In this document: in pieces, positions 8,442-16,219 of the stretch
Layout of the letters: the number at the start of each line of letters is the position of its first letter
How positions within the stretch are numbered: the stretch's first letter is position 1
DNA from: Woeseia sp.
GTDB lineage: Bacteria > Pseudomonadota > Gammaproteobacteria > Steroidobacterales > Woeseiaceae
Length of the DNA stretch: 64,000 bases
Direction of reading: 5' to 3'
Assembly: GCA_021773015.1 (NCBI GenBank)
Contig: JAJFKW010000001.1
Span: forward strand, 3,207,305 to 3,271,304
The notes under the pieces: model-generated
What the model was told of the DNA's origin: nothing
Seen by the model: only the letters and a program-made list of their open reading frames with translations
Databases searched by the model: none
Program-made: the position numbers and the translations under genes

Positions 8442-8669
8442 TTTCGCCAGAAGTCCTATTCAAATAGCGGCCTGGCAGGGTTTAACTTGAGAGGGTCGTG
8501 GAGAACTGCTCGGATTATGTGATGAGGCTCACATCGCTGTAGCGGCGATACGCACTCGGCTATATGTCGTAGCAATTCTTAGGCTGATTCCACATACCGC
8601 CGCCCGATGTCACCCGAATAATCGAAATACAGCCATTCCCAGGGAGAGCGCCAAGGGCACGTGGACTGG

Positions 8670-8708
8670 CCGGCGACAATTCTTATCATGTGGGAATTGT
8701 GTCGCCGG
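8670..8708. other. Long imperfect hairpin in a 519-bp gene-free region
   Basis: CCGGCGACAATTC (8670-8682) pairs with GAATTGTGTCGCCGG (8694-8708), giving 13 pairs with a two-base bulge and an 11-base loop. It is not followed by a T run on either strand, so it is not a classical terminator. The whole interval 8385-8903 between the porin operon and the cytochrome gene holds no credible ORF. Confidence 0.5.
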
Positions 8709-8903
8709 GGGGGCGAGCGTATTGACGGGGACTGACTAGGACGACGCCGTTGAAACTGTTGTGATCTGTTAATCCTGCGGGGCAAACACGTGATTCGGTC
8801 ACATGTGGCTATGCAAAGTCAGGTTGCAGATGCAATAAAGGCTCGGCGACTTGTCCGGCCGTTCCGGTCCCCCGGTTTCCTCACAGTAACCTGCGGATTG
8901 CTG

Positions 8904-9356
8904 CTACGGGTATATCCTATATTCGTAATCTGGTGGGATCACTTTGTAGTAAGGCTGCAGAAACATGACGATATCGACTAGTTCCTGAACCGTCATAAGC
9001 CTGTTGTAATTGTACATGTTGGATTCACCATTCTTAGAAACCAATTCTTCCGCGTAGCCATCGGCTAACTTGTGCGAAGGATTGATGATCGACGTCACCA
9101 GCTCGCCATAGGTTTTCACCCTGGTCACTTTGCCGCCGAGCTCGACGTATGGCGGATCGTCTATCGGAAGATCCGGCGATTCGTCGCCGGCTATGGAGTG
9201 ACATTGAGTGCATTGCATATAGAGATATGTCTCGCGGCCAGCGACTGCATCGCCCTCTGGCAAGCGGAATCCCTTCTCTGACATCCTGTCTCGATCACAA
9301 CCGCTGACAAGAACAAGTGATGCGACCAGTATCGCGATTGCAATTTGTTTTTTCAT
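8904..9356 (-). CDS. Lipoprotein c-type cytochrome (paralogue 1)
   Basis: A 150-residue monoheme cytochrome c. A lipobox (LVSGC, Cys20) predicts a membrane-anchored lipoprotein. The heme motif is C49-T-Q-C-H53. A conserved block GGKVTRVKTYGELVTSIINP follows, and the probable sixth heme ligand is a Met near MTVQELVDIVMFLQ. It ends with a tyrosine-rich tail. A second copy of the same family lies at 15014-15484. Both sit in the stress cluster and may carry electrons to or from a periplasmic or membrane partner not present here. It precedes the DUF4136 gene in the opposite reading order, with about 70 bases between them. Confidence 0.85.
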   Translation of the reverse strand: MKKQIAIAILVASLVLVSGCDRDRMSEKGFRLPEGDAVAGRETYLYMQCTQCHSIAGDESPDLPIDDPPYVELGGKVTRVKTYGELVTSIINPSHKLADGYAEELVSKNGESNMYNYNRLMTVQELVDIVMFLQPYYKVIPPDYEYRIYP

Positions 9357-9427
9357 GTTGACGCTCCAAGGCAGTTAGAAAAGACTAAGCAGACTGCAAG
9401 CGATATGGCTCCTCGGTAGCACACATG

Positions 9428-10018
9428 CTACCGAGGAAAGTTCGTAAGAAGTTGATTGACGCCTGCCTTAATAAGCGATGTTGGATCGCGACGATCATCG
9501 CTGGTAATCGTTTTCTCCGCCCAGCCGTGCCATACCGGCTCATCGGTTCTCCTGTCAAAAACGTCGACGCCCAGTGTGCCCCGTGTATAGATGTGGCTCG
9601 TCGTATTGCGACCGTAGTAACTGCCACCGTTGACGTGCCAGGCCCAGCTGCCAAGGTAGTAGTTAGGGTAGCTGTCAAGAACCAATTTTTCCCGAGTGCC
9701 AACCGTATAACTAATCAAGAAGTCTGATTGACTTCGGTCTTCCTCGAATGCATAACCTTTGTTTCGCAACTCTGCTTCAATAGCATCTTCAATTTTTTTT
9801 TGTGTTAGTGCGCTGATCGAGATATCGGATTCCATCGTGCCACCTACGAATGGCGTCTCCGAAATCCAAGAATAAGTCTGATAGCCCTCGACGTTGACGG
9901 ATTCGTTGAAGTGAGATCCTGTCTTTATCGTTGCGCAGCCAGAAGCGACTACCACCAGGACGCTCACTAGTATGATCCAAAGTTTTGAGATGAGTTGCAT
10001 ACGACAATTAGTATTCAT
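9428..10018 (-). CDS. DUF4136 family lipoprotein
   Basis: A 196-residue lipoprotein. A hydrophobic segment ends in the lipobox VVASGC (Cys28). The body matches the DUF4136 pattern: YQTYSWI near the start, ALTQKKIEDAIEAELRNKGY, then SDFLISYTVG, and a C-terminal strand GTLGVDVFDRRTDEPVWHGW. The role of this envelope family is unknown. It is divergent from the Hsp20 gene, and the intergenic region between them contains the inverted repeat at 10083-10108. It is followed by the cytochrome gene on the same strand. Confidence 0.85.
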   Translation of the reverse strand: MNTNCRMQLISKLWIILVSVLVVVASGCATIKTGSHFNESVNVEGYQTYSWISETPFVGGTMESDISISALTQKKIEDAIEAELRNKGYAFEEDRSQSDFLISYTVGTREKLVLDSYPNYYLGSWAWHVNGGSYYGRNTTSHIYTRGTLGVDVFDRRTDEPVWHGWAEKTITSDDRRDPTSLIKAGVNQLLTNFPR

Positions 10019-10082
10019 CGCGCGGGCGCCTGTTCGTTAGAATGCAGTAACCTATTGTGCGCTCATTGATGAATGGGCCAAT

Positions 10083-10108
10083 CCGTAGCTATGCGAATTT
10101 CGCTACGG
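10083..10108. promoter_or_regulatory. Perfect inverted repeat between DUF4136 and Hsp20 genes
   Basis: CCGTAGC (10083-10089) and GCTACGG (10102-10108) are exact inverted copies with a 12-base spacer. They lie in the divergent promoter region, 65 bases upstream of the DUF4136 start and about 180 bases upstream of Hsp20. A nearby CTACCTACAG resembles one half. This could be an operator for the FixJ-type regulator of the cluster, but the link is inference. Confidence 0.4.
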
Positions 10109-10287
10109 GCTCTACCTACAGTGCCATTCGTCTGGGCAAACTGTAGTGCACTGCGGCGATCCTCGACGCAGTAGTTACAAATACGGATTCATAAGCGCCG
10201 TAAATACGACGATGATCAATGTGTCCCGCAGCCGACACGTGTCGCAAGCGAGAATTCAAAACCAGTGATTACATTGAGGAGACGCTG

Positions 10288-10737
10288 ATGAACATCGTAG
10301 GTTGGAGTCCATTTCGGGAAATGGACGATCTATTTAGTCGATATCGACAGATGGCGGGTCCGTTGACGTCCAACGGTGATCGCTCAACGTCTATCGATGG
10401 TCATTTAGATTGGCGCCCGGTAGCGGATATATCCGAGTCGAAAACGGAATACGTTATCAAGGCGGAACTTCCTGAGGTCGAGAAGGACGACCTCAGTGTT
10501 ACCGTCGAAAACGGTCGCGTCACGATTTGTGGCGACCGAAAGATGGAAAAAAAAGACGAGGAGGCGACCCAGCACCGTATTGAGAGTTTCTACGGAACGT
10601 TTTCAAGAACGTTTGCGCTGCCGGAAGATGTTGACGAAAACGCAATTTCTGCCGCCGTGCGCAACGGAGTACTAAAAGTACACCTACCGAAATCGGAAGT
10701 GGTTGAATCAAAGCCGGTACAGATAGTCGTCGAGTAG
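10288..10737 (+). CDS. Small heat shock protein, Hsp20/alpha-crystallin family
   Basis: A 149-residue ATP-independent chaperone that holds unfolding proteins. The ATG at 10288 is preferred because TGAGGAGA lies just upstream and the family normally begins MNIVxWxPFREMDDLF. The alpha-crystallin domain spans about residues 40-140: RPVADISES, VEKDDLSVTVENGRVTI, FSRTFALPEDVD, and NGVLKVHLPK. The C-terminal V-Q-I-V gives the IxI-type oligomerisation motif. It begins the plus-strand part of the stress cluster, followed by the DksA-type gene. Confidence 0.95.
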   Translation: MNIVGWSPFREMDDLFSRYRQMAGPLTSNGDRSTSIDGHLDWRPVADISESKTEYVIKAELPEVEKDDLSVTVENGRVTICGDRKMEKKDEEATQHRIESFYGTFSRTFALPEDVDENAISAAVRNGVLKVHLPKSEVVESKPVQIVVE

Positions 10738-11007
10738 TCGCTTTGCTGATCGGGGCTAGGCCGGTATTAGGCACTCGGTCTGGCCTTGATTGGGAGACCA
10801 AGGTGATAAGTCACGTAAGCGATAGGGTTGATAGCGTGGCCGGGAAATATCTGTGCTTTCGCGTAATGCAATAGCCAGATTTTCTGAGCGACTATTTTAT
10901 CGCGTGTTCAACCACCGCATCTAGGGATTTGTACGGATTTCGAACCCCTTTTTGGCGCGCTTAAATGAACGTTGTGTTTGGATGTCAAGAAGGCAGCAGA
11001 AAACGAA

Positions 11008-11358
11008 ATGGGAACTCAATCCTCTAAAGAACTACGTGAAAGACTCCTTTCAAAGAAAGCCGAATTGTCCGGGCGTCTCGAACGTATCAACGCCAATCTA
11101 CGCCGGCCGCTTAACTCCGACTCCAAAGAAAGAGCAATGGAGTTGGAGAGTAGCGAAGTTGTTGACGCGCTCGGCAACGAAGCGCGCGGAGAGCTGGCCA
11201 AAATTTCCGACGCTTTGGCGCGAATGATGTCCGGGGAATTCGGAAAGTGTGTCACTTGCAGCAAAGCGATTGACAACCAGCGTTTGTCGGTCTACCCCTA
11301 TGCCACGGAATGCATTGAGTGTGCTAAGACGAACGAACAGCAAAGAATTAGGCGTTGA
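11008..11358 (+). CDS. DksA/TraR-family C4 zinc-finger protein
   Basis: A 116-residue protein with an N-terminal coiled coil (ELRERLLSKKAELSGRLERI) and a C-terminal zinc finger with four cysteines: CVTC, then CIEC 17 residues later. Proteins of this family bind RNA polymerase in its secondary channel and shift transcription under stress. The acidic D-A/D-D tip residues of E. coli DksA are not obvious here. The frame also opens at a TTG at 10972, adding 12 residues. The ATG at 11008 (MGTQSSKELRERL) fits the family start better. It is convergent with the FixJ-type regulator. Confidence 0.88.
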   Translation: MGTQSSKELRERLLSKKAELSGRLERINANLRRPLNSDSKERAMELESSEVVDALGNEARGELAKISDALARMMSGEFGKCVTCSKAIDNQRLSVYPYATECIECAKTNEQQRIRR

Positions 11359-11448
11359 AAGCAGTAGTCTTGTAGTTCTCTCACGACCGTTACGTAGGGG
11401 CTGTAGTGGTGAGATTCACACCGCGATCGGCTCTTGTTGCGCTTTACG

Positions 11449-12063
11449 CTACAGCGCCATGTGCTGGCGAACCAGTTCGGCAAGCGAGTGTGCCTGCATT
11501 TTTTCCATCACCCGGCTCCGGTGAATCTCCACTGTTCGCTGACTAACACTTAGGTCGTAAGCGATAATTTTGTTTGGTTTTCCAGTGACTACCAGATCCA
11601 GCACTTCACGTTCGCGATTGGTCAGCAATTCGGCGCGCTGCCGAACGCCAGACGATGCCTCCAGCTTTGAGCGATTCGTTCGGTCGGCTTTTAGCGCCGC
11701 GCTGATACGGTCGAGCAATTCCTGATCGCGAAATGGCTTTTGAATGAAATCGACAGCGCCATTCTGCATGGCCTCGACCGCCATAGGAATATCACCGTGG
11801 CCAGTAATAAAAATGATTGGCAATGCGCTGTCACGTTTCGCCAAATGTTCTTGCAATTCGAGTCCGCTCATTCCTGGCATACGGATGTCAAGCACCAGGC
11901 AGCCGGGCCGATCCTCCGGGATCCGTGTCAAGAAATCGTTGGCAGTTTCGAAGGTTTCGCAATCCAGGCCAATTGACTCCATCAGTAGTCCCATAGCGTC
12001 ACGGATAGCATAGTCGTCATCGACAATGAAAACTGTTTGTTTGAGCGACATTGATTGTGTCAT
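11449..12063 (-). CDS. FixJ-type response regulator (REC + LuxR-type HTH)
   Basis: A 204-residue two-component regulator. The receiver has acidic residues VDDDY (14-18) and phosphoacceptor D59 (LVLDIRMPGMSG). Conserved Thr (ITGHGD) and Lys (FIQKPFRD) follow. The LuxR-type helix-turn-helix at about 140-200 has the usual LTNREREVLDLVVTGKPNK and SQRTVEIHRSRVMEKM. Such regulators pair with PAS kinases that sense oxygen or redox state, and the PAS hybrid kinase diverging at 12456 is the obvious partner. It probably controls neighbouring stress genes; that is inference from location. The start may be M1 or M5. Confidence 0.94.
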   Translation of the reverse strand: MTQSMSLKQTVFIVDDDYAIRDAMGLLMESIGLDCETFETANDFLTRIPEDRPGCLVLDIRMPGMSGLELQEHLAKRDSALPIIFITGHGDIPMAVEAMQNGAVDFIQKPFRDQELLDRISAALKADRTNRSKLEASSGVRQRAELLTNREREVLDLVVTGKPNKIIAYDLSVSQRTVEIHRSRVMEKMQAHSLAELVRQHMAL

Positions 12064-12455
12064 AGAAAATACCGTCCGTCGTTTTGGTGAAAACGTGCGG
12101 CTAGCATTGCCGCCGTTCTATAGTGTTGCAGGTTCCAGCTAGCCGACCATTGGCTATAATTTTGCTGAGTACAGGGCGTATATGGATGGTCGAACGATAC
12201 AGTTAATTACAATAATTTTAGCGGATGAAGCCACCCTCTCGAATACGTAGATTCCGCAATATTGTTGTTAGGCTTGTTCAGTAAGCTCGAACCCCGTGAT
12301 TTCAATACTCCAAATATGCTGCTGTGACTATTTCGGCGGGGCACGCAGATTTACACCGTCTATACGATCAACAACGTATTGCCACCCGCTGAACGCGCTT
12401 CTGCAGATACGAGAAACTTGGCCTACCGAGCGCAGTGCTTGGATAACGGATAATA
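12064..12455. promoter_or_regulatory. Divergent promoter region, FixJ-type regulator / PAS kinase
   Basis: This 392-bp gene-free region separates the divergent two-component genes. It must hold promoters for both. AT-rich stretches such as GGCTATAATTTTG near 12152-12164 could be a -10 element, but no clear operator palindrome is visible. Confidence 0.35.
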
Positions 12456-14348
12456 GTGGATTTACCGATTAAACAATTGCTCGATGCAGCACCCGACGCA
12501 ATGGTCATCGTGGATGGATCGGGCGCCATTGTCCTAGTCAATTTGCAAGCCGAGTCGGTGTTTGGCTACCCGCGCGACGAATTGTTGGGCCGCCAAGTTG
12601 AAATCTTACTCCCAACGCGATTTCGTAAACGTCACACTATGCATCGTCGAACGTTCCATGACGGTCCGCGACCTCGAGCGATGGGTGAGCGCCTTGACTT
12701 GTACGGTCTGCACAAGAACGGTACCGAATTTCCTGTTGAAGTCAGTTTAAGTCCCGTAGAGTCCCCGCAAGGATGGTTTGTCGCGAGCGCGATTCGTGAC
12801 GTAACCGCGCGCAAGGCGGCGGAGCAATCATTTCGTGAGAGTGAGGCGCGCTTTGCGCTGGCGGTGTCCGGCTCGCATACCGGATTATGGTATTGGCCGG
12901 ACATTAATCAGGATGCGGAGTGGTGGTCGCCGGTTTTTTACGAGTTGCTCGGCTACGCGGAAGGCGAAATAGAAGCGAGTTACTCGAATTTCCTGGCCGC
13001 ACTGCACCCGGATGACATTGAGCGTATGGCCACTGCGGTTGGAACCCACTTCGAGCAACGGGCGCCGTTCGATCTTATTTACCGTCTGAATGTTAAATCT
13101 GGCGATTATCGTTGGTTTCGCGGTCGTGGTCAGGCTGCCTGGGACGTTAGCGGAAAGGCCTACCGAATGGCGGGTTCAATTCACGACATCAGCGACCAAA
13201 TCGCGAGTGCAGATGCGTTAAAAGCGTCCAAGACTGAAGCTGATCGGGCGAACGCTGGAAAGTCACGATTCTTAGCGGCTGCGAGTCACGACCTGCGGCA
13301 GCCGTTGCAGTCGTTGGGTCTGTACTTGTCAGTGATGAAGCGCAAACTCGAACCGCTTCAGTTACCGAATCTCGAGGATATCGGTAATAAAATGCGATCA
13401 TCGCTGGATACGATGGGCGAACTTCTGGATGCGCTGCTGGATATCTCGAAATTGGATGGTGGTGCAATCAAACCGGAGATGAGCAGTGTTCGAGCTAAGT
13501 CGCTATTGGAGCGGATCGTTTCGGACAATATTCAGCTCGCGGAAGAGAAAGGGTTACGGCTTGAATGTGTAGCAGATGACTTAGACGTACACACGGACCC
13601 GGTTTTGCTTCAGCGGGTGATTGACAATTTCGTCAGCAACGCGATTCGCTACACGGAGCGTGGTGGTATCACGATTGCTTGCCGACAACACGAGGACATT
13701 GCTCAGATTTCGGTCGCGGATACCGGAGTTGGGATTGCCGCGAGTGATTTAGAAAACGTCTTTGAAGAATACTATCAACTCGACAATTCTGTGCGCGACC
13801 GGCGTAAGGGTTTGGGATTGGGCCTCGCGATTGTGAAGTACATTGCACGGTTGCTCGATCATCCGTTGAGCGTAACTTCGACACCGGGTCGAGGGTCCGT
13901 TTTCACTGTTTCCGTTCCACTTGGATGCCGTGAGATCGAGCGTGCTGATCAGCGGGCCACGGTGGACGTGATCTCTGAAGGTAACGACCGGTCTGTCGTA
14001 CTGTTCATTGAGGACGATGCGGCCATCGTCGATGCGACGACAATGCTGCTGGAAGTATCAGGCTTCGAAGTCCACGCCGCATTGAGCGGCGAGGACGCGC
14101 TCGCCCTTGTTGCCGATGGCATACGCCCGGATATTGTGATCTCCGATTATCGCTTGCCAGGATACGATGGCGTGGAGGTCATTCGTCGTGTACGCCAAGC
14201 AACCGACGAGGACCTCCCGACGGTGCTAATTACAGGGGATACAGCGACAATTGCAATTGACAAAGGCAACCTCGCGAACTGCGCAATCCTGCATAAACCG
14301 GTTGATACCGACCAACTCATTTCTCTGATCGAACAACTAACTGCCTAG
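12456..14348 (+). CDS. PAS-domain hybrid histidine kinase with C-terminal receiver
   Basis: A 630-residue soluble sensor kinase with no membrane segment, starting at GTG. Residues about 5-120 form a PAS domain (AAPDAMVIVDGSG) and about 133-250 a second PAS/PAC pair. The kinase core has H278 (FLAAASHDLRQPLQSLGL), NAIRYT (N box), DTGVGI and KGLGLGLAIV. A receiver follows with D564 (ISDYRLPGYDG). The H-box form HDLRQPLQ is the subfamily that partners FixJ-type regulators. No heme-binding PAS signature can be confirmed by eye. It sits next to a second receiver gene with Glu replacing Asp. Confidence 0.94.
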   Translation: MDLPIKQLLDAAPDAMVIVDGSGAIVLVNLQAESVFGYPRDELLGRQVEILLPTRFRKRHTMHRRTFHDGPRPRAMGERLDLYGLHKNGTEFPVEVSLSPVESPQGWFVASAIRDVTARKAAEQSFRESEARFALAVSGSHTGLWYWPDINQDAEWWSPVFYELLGYAEGEIEASYSNFLAALHPDDIERMATAVGTHFEQRAPFDLIYRLNVKSGDYRWFRGRGQAAWDVSGKAYRMAGSIHDISDQIASADALKASKTEADRANAGKSRFLAAASHDLRQPLQSLGLYLSVMKRKLEPLQLPNLEDIGNKMRSSLDTMGELLDALLDISKLDGGAIKPEMSSVRAKSLLERIVSDNIQLAEEKGLRLECVADDLDVHTDPVLLQRVIDNFVSNAIRYTERGGITIACRQHEDIAQISVADTGVGIAASDLENVFEEYYQLDNSVRDRRKGLGLGLAIVKYIARLLDHPLSVTSTPGRGSVFTVSVPLGCREIERADQRATVDVISEGNDRSVVLFIEDDAAIVDATTMLLEVSGFEVHAALSGEDALALVADGIRPDIVISDYRLPGYDGVEVIRRVRQATDEDLPTVLITGDTATIAIDKGNLANCAILHKPVDTDQLISLIEQLTA

Positions 14349-14430
14349 TTATCGCCCCAGTGCGCGCCGCCTCTGCTTCTAGGTACAAACCGTGATTTCA
14401 CCCAGTTAGCGGCACCTTTACTATGATGCA

Positions 14431-14817
14431 ATGGATACGCTCGTACATCATTGCCGGGTCGCAGTGGTCGACGACGACGAAGCCATTCTGGACGCAATCC
14501 ACTTGGTGCTACAGTCACACGGCTGGTGTGTTCGGACGTACACAAGCGGCCAAGCCTTTCTTGCTGACCTCAACCGTCATAGACCAGACTGCCTTCTTCT
14601 TGAGCCGCACGTCACAGGTGTCCGCGCTGTGGCGATCGCCCGATCAATAGCCCACGGCAGCGGCCGCATTCCCATTATTGGCTTAACGGCGCGGCCGGCC
14701 AGTGCACAAACAATGGACCTCGTAGATGTTGGGCTACACGCGATGCTGACGAAACCCGTCACTGCCGAATCTCTCTTCGCTCACATTCATGCTGCGACCG
14801 GCCAGTTAGGACGTTGA
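14431..14817 (+). CDS. Receiver-domain protein with Asp-to-Glu at the phosphorylation site
   Basis: A 128-residue stand-alone receiver. The acidic pocket VVDDDE (12-17), the switch Thr (LTARP) and Lys (LTKPV) are kept. At the phosphoacceptor position the residue is E58 (LLLEPHVTG) where the paralogue at 11449 has Asp. Glutamate there can mimic the phosphorylated state or make the domain signal-independent. It follows the PAS hybrid kinase on the same strand, 82 bases downstream. It may act as a constitutive partner or competitor in that pathway. Base composition resembles its neighbours, so it is not obviously decayed. Confidence 0.85.
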   Translation: MDTLVHHCRVAVVDDDEAILDAIHLVLQSHGWCVRTYTSGQAFLADLNRHRPDCLLLEPHVTGVRAVAIARSIAHGSGRIPIIGLTARPASAQTMDLVDVGLHAMLTKPVTAESLFAHIHAATGQLGR

Positions 14818-15013
14818 TCTGAGCGTAACCTTGTATCCAAACTATCAACGGTCTATGCGACAAGATGCTCCAGGAGTTCGGTTTTGGCTTCACACCGCCT
14901 CGTCGATCAGGAGGCAGGGTGACCAAGTAGGTTTATTCCACAATGGATTCGATCTGCACTTCCGTGGCACCTTAAGAGCCATGAATTCTCGAAGTGAGCG
15001 GCGAAAAAGGGAT

Positions 15014-15484
15014 ATGCGGATGAGCAAGTTTCTAAGATTCGCAGGGTCGATGATTGTGTTGCTGTTCGCTTCTGCTTGTGAATACGGAGTTGAATCGTCA
15101 AAGACGATTGTTCTTCCCGACGGAAATGCTGAGCATGGGCAAGCGCTATTCGTTAATCTGCAATGCACCGCTTGCCACACCATTAGAGGCCTTGATCTTC
15201 CACAGTCGGAAGTCGAACGCCCGTTCGAATTCGCGCTCGGCGGCAGTGTAACGCGCGTTAAGTCCTACGCAGAACTTGTAACTTCCGTTATTAATCCGTC
15301 GCACACGTTAGCAAGGGGCTTTCGCGGAGACAATTCTTACCAAGACGGTAAGTCACCGATGACCATCTATAATGATGTGATGACGGTGACAGAACTCGTT
15401 GATCTCGTCGCCTTTCTTCAAACTCGTTACGAAAAAGTGCGACGGCCTGGGTACCGCTATGTACCGTACCCCAGCACTGAATGA
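15014..15484 (+). CDS. Lipoprotein c-type cytochrome (paralogue 2)
   Basis: A 156-residue monoheme cytochrome c. The ATG at 15014 follows AAAAAGG and gives a good lipoprotein signal (IVLLFASACEYG, Cys22). The frame is open further upstream to 14831, but that extension has no signal-like features. The heme motif is C51-T-A-C-H55. It shares a long block with the protein at 8904 (GGSVTRVKSYAELVTSVINP) and the C-terminal MTVTELVDLVAFLQ, so the two are duplicates. It lies between the receiver gene and the hemerythrin gene. Confidence 0.86.
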   Translation: MRMSKFLRFAGSMIVLLFASACEYGVESSKTIVLPDGNAEHGQALFVNLQCTACHTIRGLDLPQSEVERPFEFALGGSVTRVKSYAELVTSVINPSHTLARGFRGDNSYQDGKSPMTIYNDVMTVTELVDLVAFLQTRYEKVRRPGYRYVPYPSTE

Positions 15485-15590
15485 CGGCTTCGAACCGATG
15501 TTGGCGTTACGAAGTGGGAGTTACAATTTCTAACAGATGACGGGCCCGTTGCGACGTAGTTTGCGAATGTCATCGTGAACGGAGATTGCA

Positions 15591-16049
15591 ATGCATGAAC
15601 TTATCAACAGTTTGCAGCAGTACCACCACGAGAAAGCGCATGTTTTGTCGCAAATAGACTCGCTGGTGCTTGAAATCGGAAAGCGCGAGCAGTCCGCGCG
15701 TACCGAATTGCGAGCACTGCTTGAGTCTTTCCATAGCGGAGCGGAATCTGCTCATCATCACAATGAAGAGCTCATTCTGCTTGAACTTAGAAAAACGGCG
15801 GTGCCGATTCATCGTCTAATCGAAAATATCTCCGAAGAACATGCGGCGTTTCATCGAATTTTGGGGCGACTTAACGCTCGCGTTGTCGATTCGTCAATAT
15901 CTTGTGAGGTCGTGTCCTCGGATATTATTTGGTTCGCACGTCAATACGATGAACATGCTACCGCTGAGGAAACAATATTTTTTCCAGCCGCTGACAATGC
16001 CTTATCTTCTGACGCGTGGTCTCGCGTGGAAAAAGCGTGGCGGCGATGA
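15591..16049 (+). CDS. Hemerythrin-like (HHE) domain protein
   Basis: A 152-residue four-helix protein expected to bind a di-iron centre that reacts with oxygen or NO. Candidate ligands are spread as in the family: H12/H13, H56-H57 with E60 (AHHHNEE), H84 and H88 (EEHAAFH), H122 and E126 (DEHATAEE). A ribosome binding site (CGGAG) lies before the ATG. It stands alone on the plus strand after the cytochrome gene. Its presence beside FixJ-type signalling, cytochromes and Hsp20 suggests a low-oxygen or nitrosative stress role, which is inference. Confidence 0.88.
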   Translation: MHELINSLQQYHHEKAHVLSQIDSLVLEIGKREQSARTELRALLESFHSGAESAHHHNEELILLELRKTAVPIHRLIENISEEHAAFHRILGRLNARVVDSSISCEVVSSDIIWFARQYDEHATAEETIFFPAADNALSSDAWSRVEKAWRR

Positions 16050-16219
16050 CAATGGAATGCTGTTCTACTAGGTATCTTTCTTTGGTTTGCAGGTACAGTT
16101 AGGGAAGTGTGCGACACGCGCACTCTACCCATAGCTTTATTGGTTCGCGCATTTTGACAGCTGAACGAAGATGAGAGTGGCACTCATTCAACATGAACTT
16201 CTGAAAAGTGTTGCCGCGA

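Noticed and set aside
10738-10800. AGGCC/GGCCT inverted repeat after Hsp20 as a terminator
   Set aside because: The stem is short with a very large loop and there is no T tract.
11388-11412. TTACGTAGG...CTGTAGTGG as a FixJ operator
   Set aside because: It lies between two converging gene ends, where a promoter is not expected.
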